From an uncultured Collinsella sp. (GTDB lineage: Bacteria; Actinomycetota; Coriobacteriia; Coriobacteriales; Coriobacteriaceae), in contig CABSYW010000017.1 of the NCBI GenBank assembly GCA_902482035.1, positions 1 to 52,022 on the forward strand: a DNA stretch of 52,022 bases, in the 5' to 3' direction. The first letter of the stretch is position 1. Each line of letters opens with the position of its first letter. The notes beneath the pieces are model-generated. The model was given only the letters and a program-made list of their open reading frames with translations, did not search any database and was not told the DNA's origin. Made by a program: the position numbers and the translations under genes. Shown in pieces: positions 33,475 through 41,162 of the stretch.

Positions 33475-34524
33475 ATGGAAAACTTGGTTCGACGTTGTTC
33501 GCATCCGCGACTTTCGGTGATCCTTGTGGTAGAAGGTTCGCCCAGCTATGCGATGCGTGCGCTCGAGAGTATCCAGAACCAAGACCTCTATGATTTGCAG
33601 ATTGTCGTTGTCTGCCGCGATGCTGTGCCCGGTGTGCGCCATTCGCTTCAAGTTGCTGCCGACAGGGACATCCATATTGATTTGATTGACGTCGAGGACG
33701 CGAAGCGCGGCGCTTGTCTTCGTGCCGGTTTTGATGCCTCGCGCGGCTCTCAAATCATCGCCATGAACGCCGATGAGTGGTTTGCTCCGCAGGCCCTTTC
33801 CAAGATGGTCGATATCGCGTGCGATACTGCGGCAGACATTGTGCTCCCCTCGGTGTCGCTCGATCGATACGATGCGCATCGCGAGCGTCATTCGCGCGTC
33901 TTGGATGCTGCCTCTATTGCCATAGAAGACGAGTCTTCTATGGTGACTGGGCTGCCCCAGTTGATTTTAGGCGGCTTGGTTGCTCAAGTCTCTGGCGTGA
34001 TGTACAGCCGTCCACTGTTTGAGGCATGTCTTTTGTGCGATAAGACGTTTCGCACGGTTGGGTTTATGGCGTGCGCGCTCTCGCAGGCACAGCGCGTCTC
34101 CGGATGCGGCGACGCTTGTTTCCACGCGGCGGCGCCTAAGCTTACAGATGCCTTTGATCCCACCATGTATGCCAAGGTATCCGATGACGCCCGGGCGCTC
34201 GACGAGCTTGCGGACTCACTCTCGGAAGCAGATAGCGGTGGTCGGCTCAAGCTGGCAAGCCAAAAGTTCTACTTTGCCGGACTGGTCGCCTGCATCGAGA
34301 ATTTGTGTCTGAGCCCGCATGGAGTGTCGTCAATCGAGCGTTCCGCCCGCATGCGTGATATGCTCGAGGCGCCTCGAACCCGTCAGATGGTCGCCGCGCT
34401 CAAGGATAACCATCGGGGACTCGGTCTGTTGTTTGGGCCGATCGCCAGCGCCAAGCCCGCGCGCTGCGTGATGTGTACGCATCTGGCAGCTTTTCTTAAC
34501 CGGACGGGCGCAAAAACCGCCTAA
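33475..34524 (+). CDS. Glycosyltransferase family 2-like protein, possibly degenerate
   Basis: 349 residues. The first 100 residues have the GT-A pattern: LSVILVVEGSPSYAMRALES at the N-terminus, LQIVVVCRDAVPG as the second strand, and SQIIAMNADEWFAPQAL where the metal-binding DxD stands in active enzymes. Here that position reads NADEW, so a DxD is not clear. The C-terminal half (from about 150) has no recognisable domain and no evident membrane span. ATG 33475 directly abuts GAGAGG, which is too close; TTG 33484 may be the real start. Flanking genes truA and argR give no clue. Activity is uncertain. Confidence 0.65.
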   Translation: MENLVRRCSHPRLSVILVVEGSPSYAMRALESIQNQDLYDLQIVVVCRDAVPGVRHSLQVAADRDIHIDLIDVEDAKRGACLRAGFDASRGSQIIAMNADEWFAPQALSKMVDIACDTAADIVLPSVSLDRYDAHRERHSRVLDAASIAIEDESSMVTGLPQLILGGLVAQVSGVMYSRPLFEACLLCDKTFRTVGFMACALSQAQRVSGCGDACFHAAAPKLTDAFDPTMYAKVSDDARALDELADSLSEADSGGRLKLASQKFYFAGLVACIENLCLSPHGVSSIERSARMRDMLEAPRTRQMVAALKDNHRGLGLLFGPIASAKPARCVMCTHLAAFLNRTGAKTA

Positions 34525-34535
34525 ACGGCTCATTA

Positions 34536-34626
34536 CGAAACAAACTTGCATAGAATTGTTTCGAAATGCGTTCTTATACACAAAAGCCTTCAAATAGCGT
34601 TAAACTATTCAATCACTGATTGATTG
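34536..34626. promoter_or_regulatory. Palindromes in the argR leader
   Basis: CGAAACAA (34536-34543) is an exact inverted copy of TTGTTTCG (34556-34563), with a 12-base spacer. CAATCA-N5-TGATTG is exact at 34610-34626. AATAG/CTATT dyad symmetry lies between them (about 34593-34609) and is the most ARG-box-like. One or more may be autoregulatory ArgR sites. Confidence 0.4.
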
Positions 34627-34656
34627 TCTCCGCCATCTTTTGGAGAGAGGGTTTGT

Positions 34657-35094
34657 ATGGCTAAAAAACGCAATGGGCGCCAGGATGCCATTAGAGATAT
34701 TGTGCGCAATAAGGATGTCCGCACGCAGCGCGTGCTGGTCGATGAGCTCCGTGCTATGGGCTTTGATTGCACGCAGGCGACTGTCTCTCGCGATATTGCC
34801 GATATGGGGCTGCGTAAGCTCCCTGAGGGCATCTATGTTCTGGCAGAGGACCTGCACCTGCAGCGTATGGTTTCCGAGCTCGTAACGGGCGTTCTGCGTA
34901 CCGATAATCTGGTTATGATCAAGGCTCAGCCTGGCACGGCTTCCGGCATCGCCGCCGCCGTTGATGCGGCAGAGTTGCCCGATGTGCTTGGCTCGCTTGC
35001 CGGCAACGATACGATTTTGGTTATTGCCCAGACGGCCGAGGACGGCGAGCGCCTCGAGGCGCTGATCAATAAGCTGAGCAATTCTCGCAAGTAG
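34657..35094 (+). CDS. argR: Arginine repressor ArgR
   Basis: 145 residues. The winged helix has ELRAMGFDCTQATVSRDIAD; the hexamerisation and arginine-binding domain has KAQPGTASGIAAAVD and GNDTILVIAQT. ATG 34657 follows GGAGAGAGG. No arginine biosynthesis genes lie next to it in this window. A terminator follows. Confidence 0.93.
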   Translation: MAKKRNGRQDAIRDIVRNKDVRTQRVLVDELRAMGFDCTQATVSRDIADMGLRKLPEGIYVLAEDLHLQRMVSELVTGVLRTDNLVMIKAQPGTASGIAAAVDAAELPDVLGSLAGNDTILVIAQTAEDGERLEALINKLSNSRK

Positions 35095-35143
35095 GTGTGC
35101 GGGCCGTGCGCTCGGCATTGCGTGCGCTGACATCGTGGCTTGT

Positions 35144-35178
35144 AAGGGGTATCGACGTTGGTCGGTACCCCCTTTTTG
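35144..35178 (+). terminator. Terminator of argR
   Basis: AAGGGGTATCGAC and GTCGGTACCCCCTT fold around GTTG and are followed by TTTTGTTT. It lies 50 bp after the argR stop. Confidence 0.8.
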
Positions 35179-35212
35179 TTTGCCGGTATAAAGACCGCCC
35201 ACCAGGTCGCTT

Positions 35213-35259
35213 TAAACTAAAAGGCCCCCGAGCAGTTTAATAAGCTGATCGGGGGCCTT
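35213..35259 (-). terminator. Terminator of the penicillin-binding protein gene
   Basis: AAGGCCCCC (35221-35229) pairs perfectly with 35251-35259. On the minus strand the T-rich run TTTTAGTTT follows. It lies 22 bp after the PBP stop. Confidence 0.8.
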
Positions 35260-35281
35260 GTTGCTTATGACCGGATGATTC

Positions 35282-37492
35282 CTAGCCGACCGTATCGTCA
35301 GGCGTGGGGGAGGGGTCGGGAGTGGGCGTAGGCGTAGGCGTAGGCGTAGGCGTAGGCGTGCCGCCATCGCCGCCGGTCGAACCACCAGTGGAGCCGCCCG
35401 TCGAGCCGCCGGTCGTACCGGTGCCGCCGGTGGTGTCGCCGCCCGTGGTCTCGGTGGTCGTGGTCGTCGTGGTAGTTGTTGTGGTGGTTTCCTCTTCGTC
35501 CTCGTCCTTGTCCTTGTCGTCGTTCTCCGTCTTCTTGGCGTTGTTGGTGCCGTAGAACTTCCAGACGCTGTTGTTCTTATAGGTGGGAGCCGTTCCGGTC
35601 ACAAACTCCTCGCGCTCGGTACCGGTCAGAACGGTGTTCATAAACCGCTTAAAGACAGGCAGGTTGGTGCTGTCGCCCAGCAGGTCCGTGCCGTACTTTT
35701 GGATGGGGATCTCGCCCGCGGAATAGCCGGTCCACAGGGCGCACGCCAGCTGCGGGGTATAGCCGCAGAACCAAAGGTTGGTGGTGTTGTCGGTGGTGCC
35801 CGTCTTGCCGGCATAGGGCTGGTTGACACTCAGGGCGCCGGCAGCACCCGTACCGCTGCCCTTCATGACGCCGGACAGAACATCGGTGACCGCGGCGGCC
35901 TCGCCCTCGGTAAGCACCTGTGAGGGATTGTCGGTGTGCTGGTACAGCACCGAACCGGTACGAGAATCAATCTCGGTGATGGCGATCGGCTGGCGATAGT
36001 AGCCGCCGTTGGCAAACGTCGCGTAGGCGGCGGCCATCTCGAGTGGCGAGATCGAGCCGGTGCCGAGCGTCATGACGGGAACGTCCTCGATGTTGTCCTT
36101 GGCGGGGTCGATGCCGAGCTTTTTGACGAGCGAGATGATCTTGCTGTTGCCGACGGCTTCCGCCACCTGGATGTAGCCGGTGTTGGAGGAGTATGCCGTC
36201 GCCTGCTTAAGCGTGATGTTGCCGTAGCTCTGGTTGGCGTAATTTTGGACCTCGGTCGTGGTGCCCTTGGCCTTGAGCGGCGAGTTGCAGTTGAGGGTGA
36301 CGTTGGGGTTCATGCCGTTTTGGATGGCAGTTGCCAGCGTAAAGGCCTTAAAGGTGGAGCCGACGGGACGCTTGGCCGTGGCATGGTTTACGTGGTTCTC
36401 GTCGGCGTTGTAGTCGTAGCCGCCCACCATGCACTTGATGTAGCCGGTCTTGGGGTCGACGACGACCATGCCCATGTCCAGGCCGTCAAGCGAGAGCGTG
36501 TCGAGCTGCTCGCGGACGGCATTCTCTGCCACCTGCTGCATCGTGGGGTCGATGGTGGTCTTGACGGTTAGGCCGCCCTTAAAGAGCACGTCGGTCGAGA
36601 ACTCCTGCTCCAGCAGCTGCTTGACGTAGGAGACAAAGTAGGGCTGCGAGTAAACGTCGACGCCGCTGCCCGAGATTTCGGTCACGTTGAGGGTGATGGG
36701 CTCGGCCTGTGCGGCATCGTGCTCCTCCTGGGTGATGTGGCCCAGGCGCAGCATGTTGTCGAGAACCTTGTTGCGGCGAGACAGTGCCAGATCGGGATTG
36801 ACCGTGGGGTCGTACTGCGAAGGCGAGTTGGGAAGGCCGATGAGTAGCGCGGCCTCGCTCAGGGTGAGGTCGGCGGCGCTCTTGGACAGATAGGTCTCGG
36901 CTGCGGCCTCGATGCCGTAGGCGCCGTGGCCGTAATAGATGGTGTTGAGGTACATCATGAGGATCTCGTCTTTGGAGTACATGTCCTCCATCTTGATGGC
37001 GATGTAGGCCTCGCGCACCTTACGCTCAATGGTCGAGTCGAATTGCTCCTCCTGCAGGATGGTGTTGCGCACAAGCTGCTGGGTGATCGTCGAGGCGCCT
37101 TCGTGCCCGCCGCCGAGGGTTGCCACCGCAGCACGCGCGATACCCCACAGGTCGATACCGCCGTGCTCGTAGAAGCGCTCGTCCTCGACGTCAACGGTGC
37201 CCTGCAGCACGTAGGGGGAGACCTCGTCCTTGGTGATAGACTTGCGGTTTTGCGTGTAGAAGCTCGCGATCTTGTTGCCGTTGCAGTCGACGATCTCGGT
37301 GGGCTCGCTCACCAGATACGCGTTGGCGTCGGTGTAGTCGGGCAGATCGGACAGCCAGCGGTTGACGTTGCCGACCATGCCGATGCCAAATGCCACGCCC
37401 GCAATCAGCAGAAAGCCCAAAAACGAGAGCAGGATTATGGGCAGAGCATGCGTCTTTGAACGGCTGCGTCCCTGTCGTTGGCGAGGACCCAT
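35282..37492 (-). CDS. Class A penicillin-binding protein (transglycosylase/transpeptidase)
   Basis: 736 residues; polymerises and cross-links peptidoglycan outside the membrane. One N-terminal anchor spans about 17-39 (LPIILLSFLGFLLIAGVAFG). The GT51 domain has VEDERFYEHGGIDL and GASTITQQLVRN. The transpeptidase has the SxxK STFK (about 377), the SxN SSN (about 433) and KTG in GKTGTTDN (about 560). From about residue 660 the tail is low complexity: acidic, then poly-Thr, Gly/Thr and a PTPTPT run encoded by exact 6-bp repeats. ATG 37492 follows GGAGG; the frame extends to 37615 without a site. Confidence 0.93.
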   Translation of the reverse strand: MGPRQRQGRSRSKTHALPIILLSFLGFLLIAGVAFGIGMVGNVNRWLSDLPDYTDANAYLVSEPTEIVDCNGNKIASFYTQNRKSITKDEVSPYVLQGTVDVEDERFYEHGGIDLWGIARAAVATLGGGHEGASTITQQLVRNTILQEEQFDSTIERKVREAYIAIKMEDMYSKDEILMMYLNTIYYGHGAYGIEAAAETYLSKSAADLTLSEAALLIGLPNSPSQYDPTVNPDLALSRRNKVLDNMLRLGHITQEEHDAAQAEPITLNVTEISGSGVDVYSQPYFVSYVKQLLEQEFSTDVLFKGGLTVKTTIDPTMQQVAENAVREQLDTLSLDGLDMGMVVVDPKTGYIKCMVGGYDYNADENHVNHATAKRPVGSTFKAFTLATAIQNGMNPNVTLNCNSPLKAKGTTTEVQNYANQSYGNITLKQATAYSSNTGYIQVAEAVGNSKIISLVKKLGIDPAKDNIEDVPVMTLGTGSISPLEMAAAYATFANGGYYRQPIAITEIDSRTGSVLYQHTDNPSQVLTEGEAAAVTDVLSGVMKGSGTGAAGALSVNQPYAGKTGTTDNTTNLWFCGYTPQLACALWTGYSAGEIPIQKYGTDLLGDSTNLPVFKRFMNTVLTGTEREEFVTGTAPTYKNNSVWKFYGTNNAKKTENDDKDKDEDEEETTTTTTTTTTTTETTGGDTTGGTGTTGGSTGGSTGGSTGGDGGTPTPTPTPTPTPTPDPSPTPDDTVG
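35325..35360. repeat. Hexanucleotide tandem repeat in the PBP tail
   Basis: GGCGTA is repeated five times exactly (35325-35354), followed by GGCGTG. On the coding strand it gives Pro-Thr pairs. Changes in copy number keep the frame, so slippage would alter tail length only. Confidence 0.85.
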
Positions 37493-37654
37493 ATATTGAC
37501 CTCCAGGTATGTCGTGCCGGACGGTGGATGTGCCGTCGGGGCAGGATGGACATAAGTTATTACACGATAAACCAAACGGGGCGCGCGAGGCCTCGTGTAA
37601 GCTGGAAGACGGCATTTTTCAGAGTGAATGCATACCTTGGTAAGGAGTTTGTCG

Positions 37655-39631
37655 ATGGCGATTCGGACGATGGGGCCGAGCGGACAATACGAGACTGGAT
37701 TGGATGCTGCCGGTGCGGCGCTGCCCGAGCTGCTGGCGCCGGCGGGCGGACTCGACCAGATGCTTGCGGCCATCGCCGCGGGTGCCGATGCCATCTATGC
37801 GGGGTTGGGCGGCTTTAACGCCCGTGTGAGCGCCCATGGCTTTACGGATAACGAGTTTGCGCGCGGCTGCGCCGTGGCGCATGCCCATGGCGTGCGTGTG
37901 TACGTAACGCTCAACGTGTTCGTGTTTGACGATGAGTTGTCCGACGCGGTGGCGTTGGGAGCTCATGCACTGGAGCTGGGCGCCGATGCTCTGATTGTCG
38001 CCGATGCCGGGTTGGCCTGCGCGCTGCGCGCGGCGATTCCCGGGGTCGAGATTCACCTGTCCACGCAGGCGGGCGCTCATAGCGAGGGTGCCGTGCGGCT
38101 TGCCGCCGATGAGCTGGGGGTCGAGCGCGTGACGACGGCACGCGAGCTGACGGTCGACGAGATTGCGGCGCTATGTGCCACGGGCGTGCCCATCGAGGTA
38201 TTCTGCCACGGTGCGATTTGCATCGGCTATTCGGGGGCGTGCGAGTTCTCGGCCTTGCGGCGTGGGCGCTCGGCGATGCGCGGCGACTGCACGCAGCCGT
38301 GCCGTCTGGCGTACGACCTAGTGGACGAGGCGGGGCAGAGTGTTGTTGCCGTCGAGGGAGACCGCCTGCTTTGTCCGCGTGACTATCTGGGTATCGCGCA
38401 CCTGCCCGAGCTTGTTGCCGCCGGCGTGGCATCGCTCAAGATCGAGGGACGCATGAAGAATCCCGATTACGTATTCAACGTGGTGAGGGTGTGGCGTCGG
38501 GCACTCGATATGCTGTGCGACGGCGCGTGGGACTCCGGTGCCGTGGAAGAGCTTGAACGCGAGCTGGGAAGGTCGTTTAACCGTGGGTTTACCGATGCTT
38601 ACCTGCGGGGTCGTTCGGGTGCCGAGCTCATGAGCTTTGAGCGCGCGATCAACCAGGGCGTGCGCGTGGGCCACTTGGTGGCGGTGGGTCACGAAGAGGT
38701 GACGGTTGAGCTTGATGCCGCCGTGGCGGCGGGCGATACGCTCGAAATCCGATTTTACCCGGGTGCCGACGCGCGTCCCGATGTGCCCAAGCGCTGGCCA
38801 CAGGTGCCTTGCCCCGTGGATGCCGCTGCGGGAGAGCGCATCGTCGTGCATTGCAAACGTAAGGTGGACGCGGGCTGCGAGGTCTATCTGATTCGCAGCG
38901 CCGGCGTGTTGGATCAGACGGCGGCGGTGTTGGAGCGCATGCGGGCCGAGGCGGATGCGATTGCGCCCGTTGCGCGTGCCGTTGAGGTGCTGCCCTTTGA
39001 GGACGTTGCGGTGGATAGCGGTGCGTCGCCGGAGTTGGTGGGGTCGGCGGGGCCGGCAAAGCGCGAGGATTTTGCTCGTATGGTCTTTGCCTGGGAGCTG
39101 ATGGATGTGGGTCCGCGCGATGAGCGAGATCTGTCCGATACAACGGTGGTGCTCGACGAAGTGTGCCGCGCGGGCGACGCCGAGCGGACTCGGGCGCTTA
39201 TGCAGCGTGCCGGGCGCGTCGTCTGCCGCAATCTGGGACAAGTGGCGATGGCCCGCGAGCTGGGCACAACGTTTGACGTGGCGGCGCCGGTGTTCTGTGC
39301 CAATCGGGCCACGCTTACCTGGCTGCGCGGACTCGGTGCGGGGCGGGTGTGCTTGTCGGCCGAGTTGCTCGGCAATGATGCGGAGCGTGTTGCCGAGCTT
39401 GCCGCTTGCCCCGGTGTCTTGGGGCCTGTCGATGCCGACCGTCCCGAGCTCATGGTGTGCGAGCACTGCTTGCTGACTGCCGAGGGCGCCTGCGCCACGG
39501 ATGCAACGGGGCAGGTCCGTTGCCGTGACTGCTCGCGCCGTCAGCAGGCGCGCTTTTTGGTCGAACGTGACGGCACGCGTTTGCCGGTCGTTATCGACGC
39601 GTGCGGCAGGACGAGGATTTTCCTGTCGTAG
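37655..39631 (+). CDS. U32-family protein (RlhA/TrhP-like RNA hydroxylation or peptidase)
   Basis: 658 residues of the U32 family. LPELLAPAGGLDQMLAAIAA opens the barrel. The family signature is EVFCHGAICIGYSGACEFSA, followed by GDCTQPCRLAYDL; the four Cys can bind an Fe-S cluster. A second Cys set near the C-terminus (CEHCLLTAEGAC and CRDC) is probably another metal site. Long U32 proteins include RlhA, which hydroxylates 23S rRNA, and TrhP, which acts on tRNA. A role in RNA modification is therefore more likely than the older 'collagenase' name. ATG 37655 follows TAAGGAG. It is divergent from the PBP gene. Confidence 0.85.
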   Translation: MAIRTMGPSGQYETGLDAAGAALPELLAPAGGLDQMLAAIAAGADAIYAGLGGFNARVSAHGFTDNEFARGCAVAHAHGVRVYVTLNVFVFDDELSDAVALGAHALELGADALIVADAGLACALRAAIPGVEIHLSTQAGAHSEGAVRLAADELGVERVTTARELTVDEIAALCATGVPIEVFCHGAICIGYSGACEFSALRRGRSAMRGDCTQPCRLAYDLVDEAGQSVVAVEGDRLLCPRDYLGIAHLPELVAAGVASLKIEGRMKNPDYVFNVVRVWRRALDMLCDGAWDSGAVEELERELGRSFNRGFTDAYLRGRSGAELMSFERAINQGVRVGHLVAVGHEEVTVELDAAVAAGDTLEIRFYPGADARPDVPKRWPQVPCPVDAAAGERIVVHCKRKVDAGCEVYLIRSAGVLDQTAAVLERMRAEADAIAPVARAVEVLPFEDVAVDSGASPELVGSAGPAKREDFARMVFAWELMDVGPRDERDLSDTTVVLDEVCRAGDAERTRALMQRAGRVVCRNLGQVAMARELGTTFDVAAPVFCANRATLTWLRGLGAGRVCLSAELLGNDAERVAELAACPGVLGPVDADRPELMVCEHCLLTAEGACATDATGQVRCRDCSRRQQARFLVERDGTRLPVVIDACGRTRIFLS

Positions 39632-39728
39632 GTGCCGCGTCGCGCTGTTTTGGTTATTATTAGTGGGTTTATGAACTTCCAGCACCGCCGTATCCGGTGA
39701 GGGTGCTATAGCAAAAGGAGGATACCCA

Positions 39729-40940
39729 ATGCTGTCTGTTGACGAGCAAATGCGTATCATCACCTCGGGTGCAGCGCAGATCGTCCCCGAGGCCGACCTT
39801 CGCAAGAAGCTTGAGAAGGGCGAGCCCCTCAACATCAAGCTCGGCGTCGATCCCACCAGCCCCGACCTGCACCTGGGCCATGCCGTGCCCCTGCGCAAGA
39901 TGCGTCAGTTCCAGGACCTGGGCCACAACGTCACCCTTATCATCGGCAACGGCACTGCGCTGATCGGCGACCCCTCGGGCAAGAACTCCACCCGCCCGCA
40001 GCTTTCGCAGGAGCAGATCGAGGCCAACGCCGAGACCTACGTGAGCCAGGCCATGAAGATCCTGGACCCCGAGAAGACCACCATCGTGCACAACGGCGAC
40101 TGGATCCTTTCGATGGACCTGGCCGGCCTGCTGCAGGTGTGCTCCAAGTTCACCGTCGCCCGCATCCTCGAGCGCGACGACTTTACCAAGCGCTACCAGT
40201 CCCAGACGCCGATTGCCCTGCACGAGTTCCTGTACCCCGTGATGCAGGCCTTCGACTCCGTGCAGATCAAGGCCGACGTCGAGATGGGCGGCACCGACCA
40301 GCTCTTTAACCTGCTCGCCGGCCGCGAGCTCATGGAGAAGAAGGGCATGGAACCGCAGATCGCGCTCACCATGCCGCTGCTCGAGGGCACCGACGGCGTC
40401 CGTAAGATGTCCAAGTCCTACGGTAACTACATCGGCCTGACCGATGCTCCCAAGGATATGTTCGGCAAGACCATGTCCATCCCCGACGAGATGATTGGCA
40501 AGTACTATCGTCTGGCCAGTTCGCTCACCCCGGCCGAGGTCGACAAGATCGATGCCGCCCTGGCCGATGGCTCCGCCGACCCCTACGAGCTCAAGCGCGC
40601 TCTAGGCCGCGACCTGTGCGACACCTACCACGGTGCTGGCGCCGGCGACGAGGCTCAGGCCGAGTTCGACCGTGTGTTCAAGGAGGGCCAGCTTGCCGAC
40701 TTCCCCGAGAAGCACGTTGAGCTGACCGTCAACGACGAGGGCCAGATTTACCTCGCTGGCCTGCTCAAGGACCTGGGCCTTTCGGCCAGCGCCGGTCAGG
40801 CCCGCCGCGACATCGACGGCGGCGGCGTCAAGATCAACGGCAAGGCTGTGGCTCCCAAGAGCTACAACATCGATCCGAGCGCCCTCAAGCTGGGCGACAC
40901 CCTCTCCGTGGGCAAGCGCAAGGGCTTTAAGTTGGTCTAA
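39729..40940 (+). CDS. tyrS: Tyrosyl-tRNA synthetase
   Basis: 403 residues, class I. The HIGH-type motif is in DPTSPDLHLGHAVPL, KMSKS is exact in VRKMSKSYGNYIGL, and an S4 RNA-binding domain closes the protein (SASAGQARRDIDGGGVKI). Start after AAAGGAGG. The 97-bp leader is too short and lacks features of a T-box. A terminator follows. Confidence 0.96.
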   Translation: MLSVDEQMRIITSGAAQIVPEADLRKKLEKGEPLNIKLGVDPTSPDLHLGHAVPLRKMRQFQDLGHNVTLIIGNGTALIGDPSGKNSTRPQLSQEQIEANAETYVSQAMKILDPEKTTIVHNGDWILSMDLAGLLQVCSKFTVARILERDDFTKRYQSQTPIALHEFLYPVMQAFDSVQIKADVEMGGTDQLFNLLAGRELMEKKGMEPQIALTMPLLEGTDGVRKMSKSYGNYIGLTDAPKDMFGKTMSIPDEMIGKYYRLASSLTPAEVDKIDAALADGSADPYELKRALGRDLCDTYHGAGAGDEAQAEFDRVFKEGQLADFPEKHVELTVNDEGQIYLAGLLKDLGLSASAGQARRDIDGGGVKINGKAVAPKSYNIDPSALKLGDTLSVGKRKGFKLV

Positions 40941-40967
40941 CGAGCGAGTTGACCTCACAAGTGCAAT

Positions 40968-41005
40968 AAGGCCGCAGCCGGGAATCCCGACTGCGGCCTT
41001 TTTGG
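40968..41005 (+). terminator. Terminator of tyrS
   Basis: AAGGCCGCAG (40968-40977) pairs with CTGCGGCCTT ending at 41000, with CGGGA/TCCCG inside and TTTTTGG after it. Confidence 0.9.
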
Positions 41006-41012
41006 TTACGAC

Positions 41013-41031
41013 GATCCCTTGGGGACGGAGG
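41013..41031. repeat. Short dispersed GGGGACGG repeat, second copy of 22320-22338
   Basis: The 19 bases 41013-41031 equal the reverse complement of 22320-22338 at 18 positions. This copy also forms a GATCCCT/AGGGATC hairpin (41013-41035). It belongs with other GGGGACG-containing short repeats near 43 and 44 kb. Confidence 0.55.
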
Positions 41032-41162
41032 GATCATTTGGCGGTGCCGTTAAGCGGAAGGGGTGTTAGCGGGACTTTCTTTTGGGCATACAATGGCTAT
41101 TGGCTTGCTGCGGTGAAGGTCTGTCCGCTCCGCAGCTTTTTTCTACGGTTAAAGGAGTATGT

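Noticed and set aside
35325..35360. Regular repeats as a CRISPR array
   Set aside because: Units are only 6 bp without spacers and lie in a coding Pro-Thr tail.
39632..39728. T-box riboswitch before tyrS
   Set aside because: The leader is under 100 bp and shows no T-box sequence or terminator/antiterminator pair.
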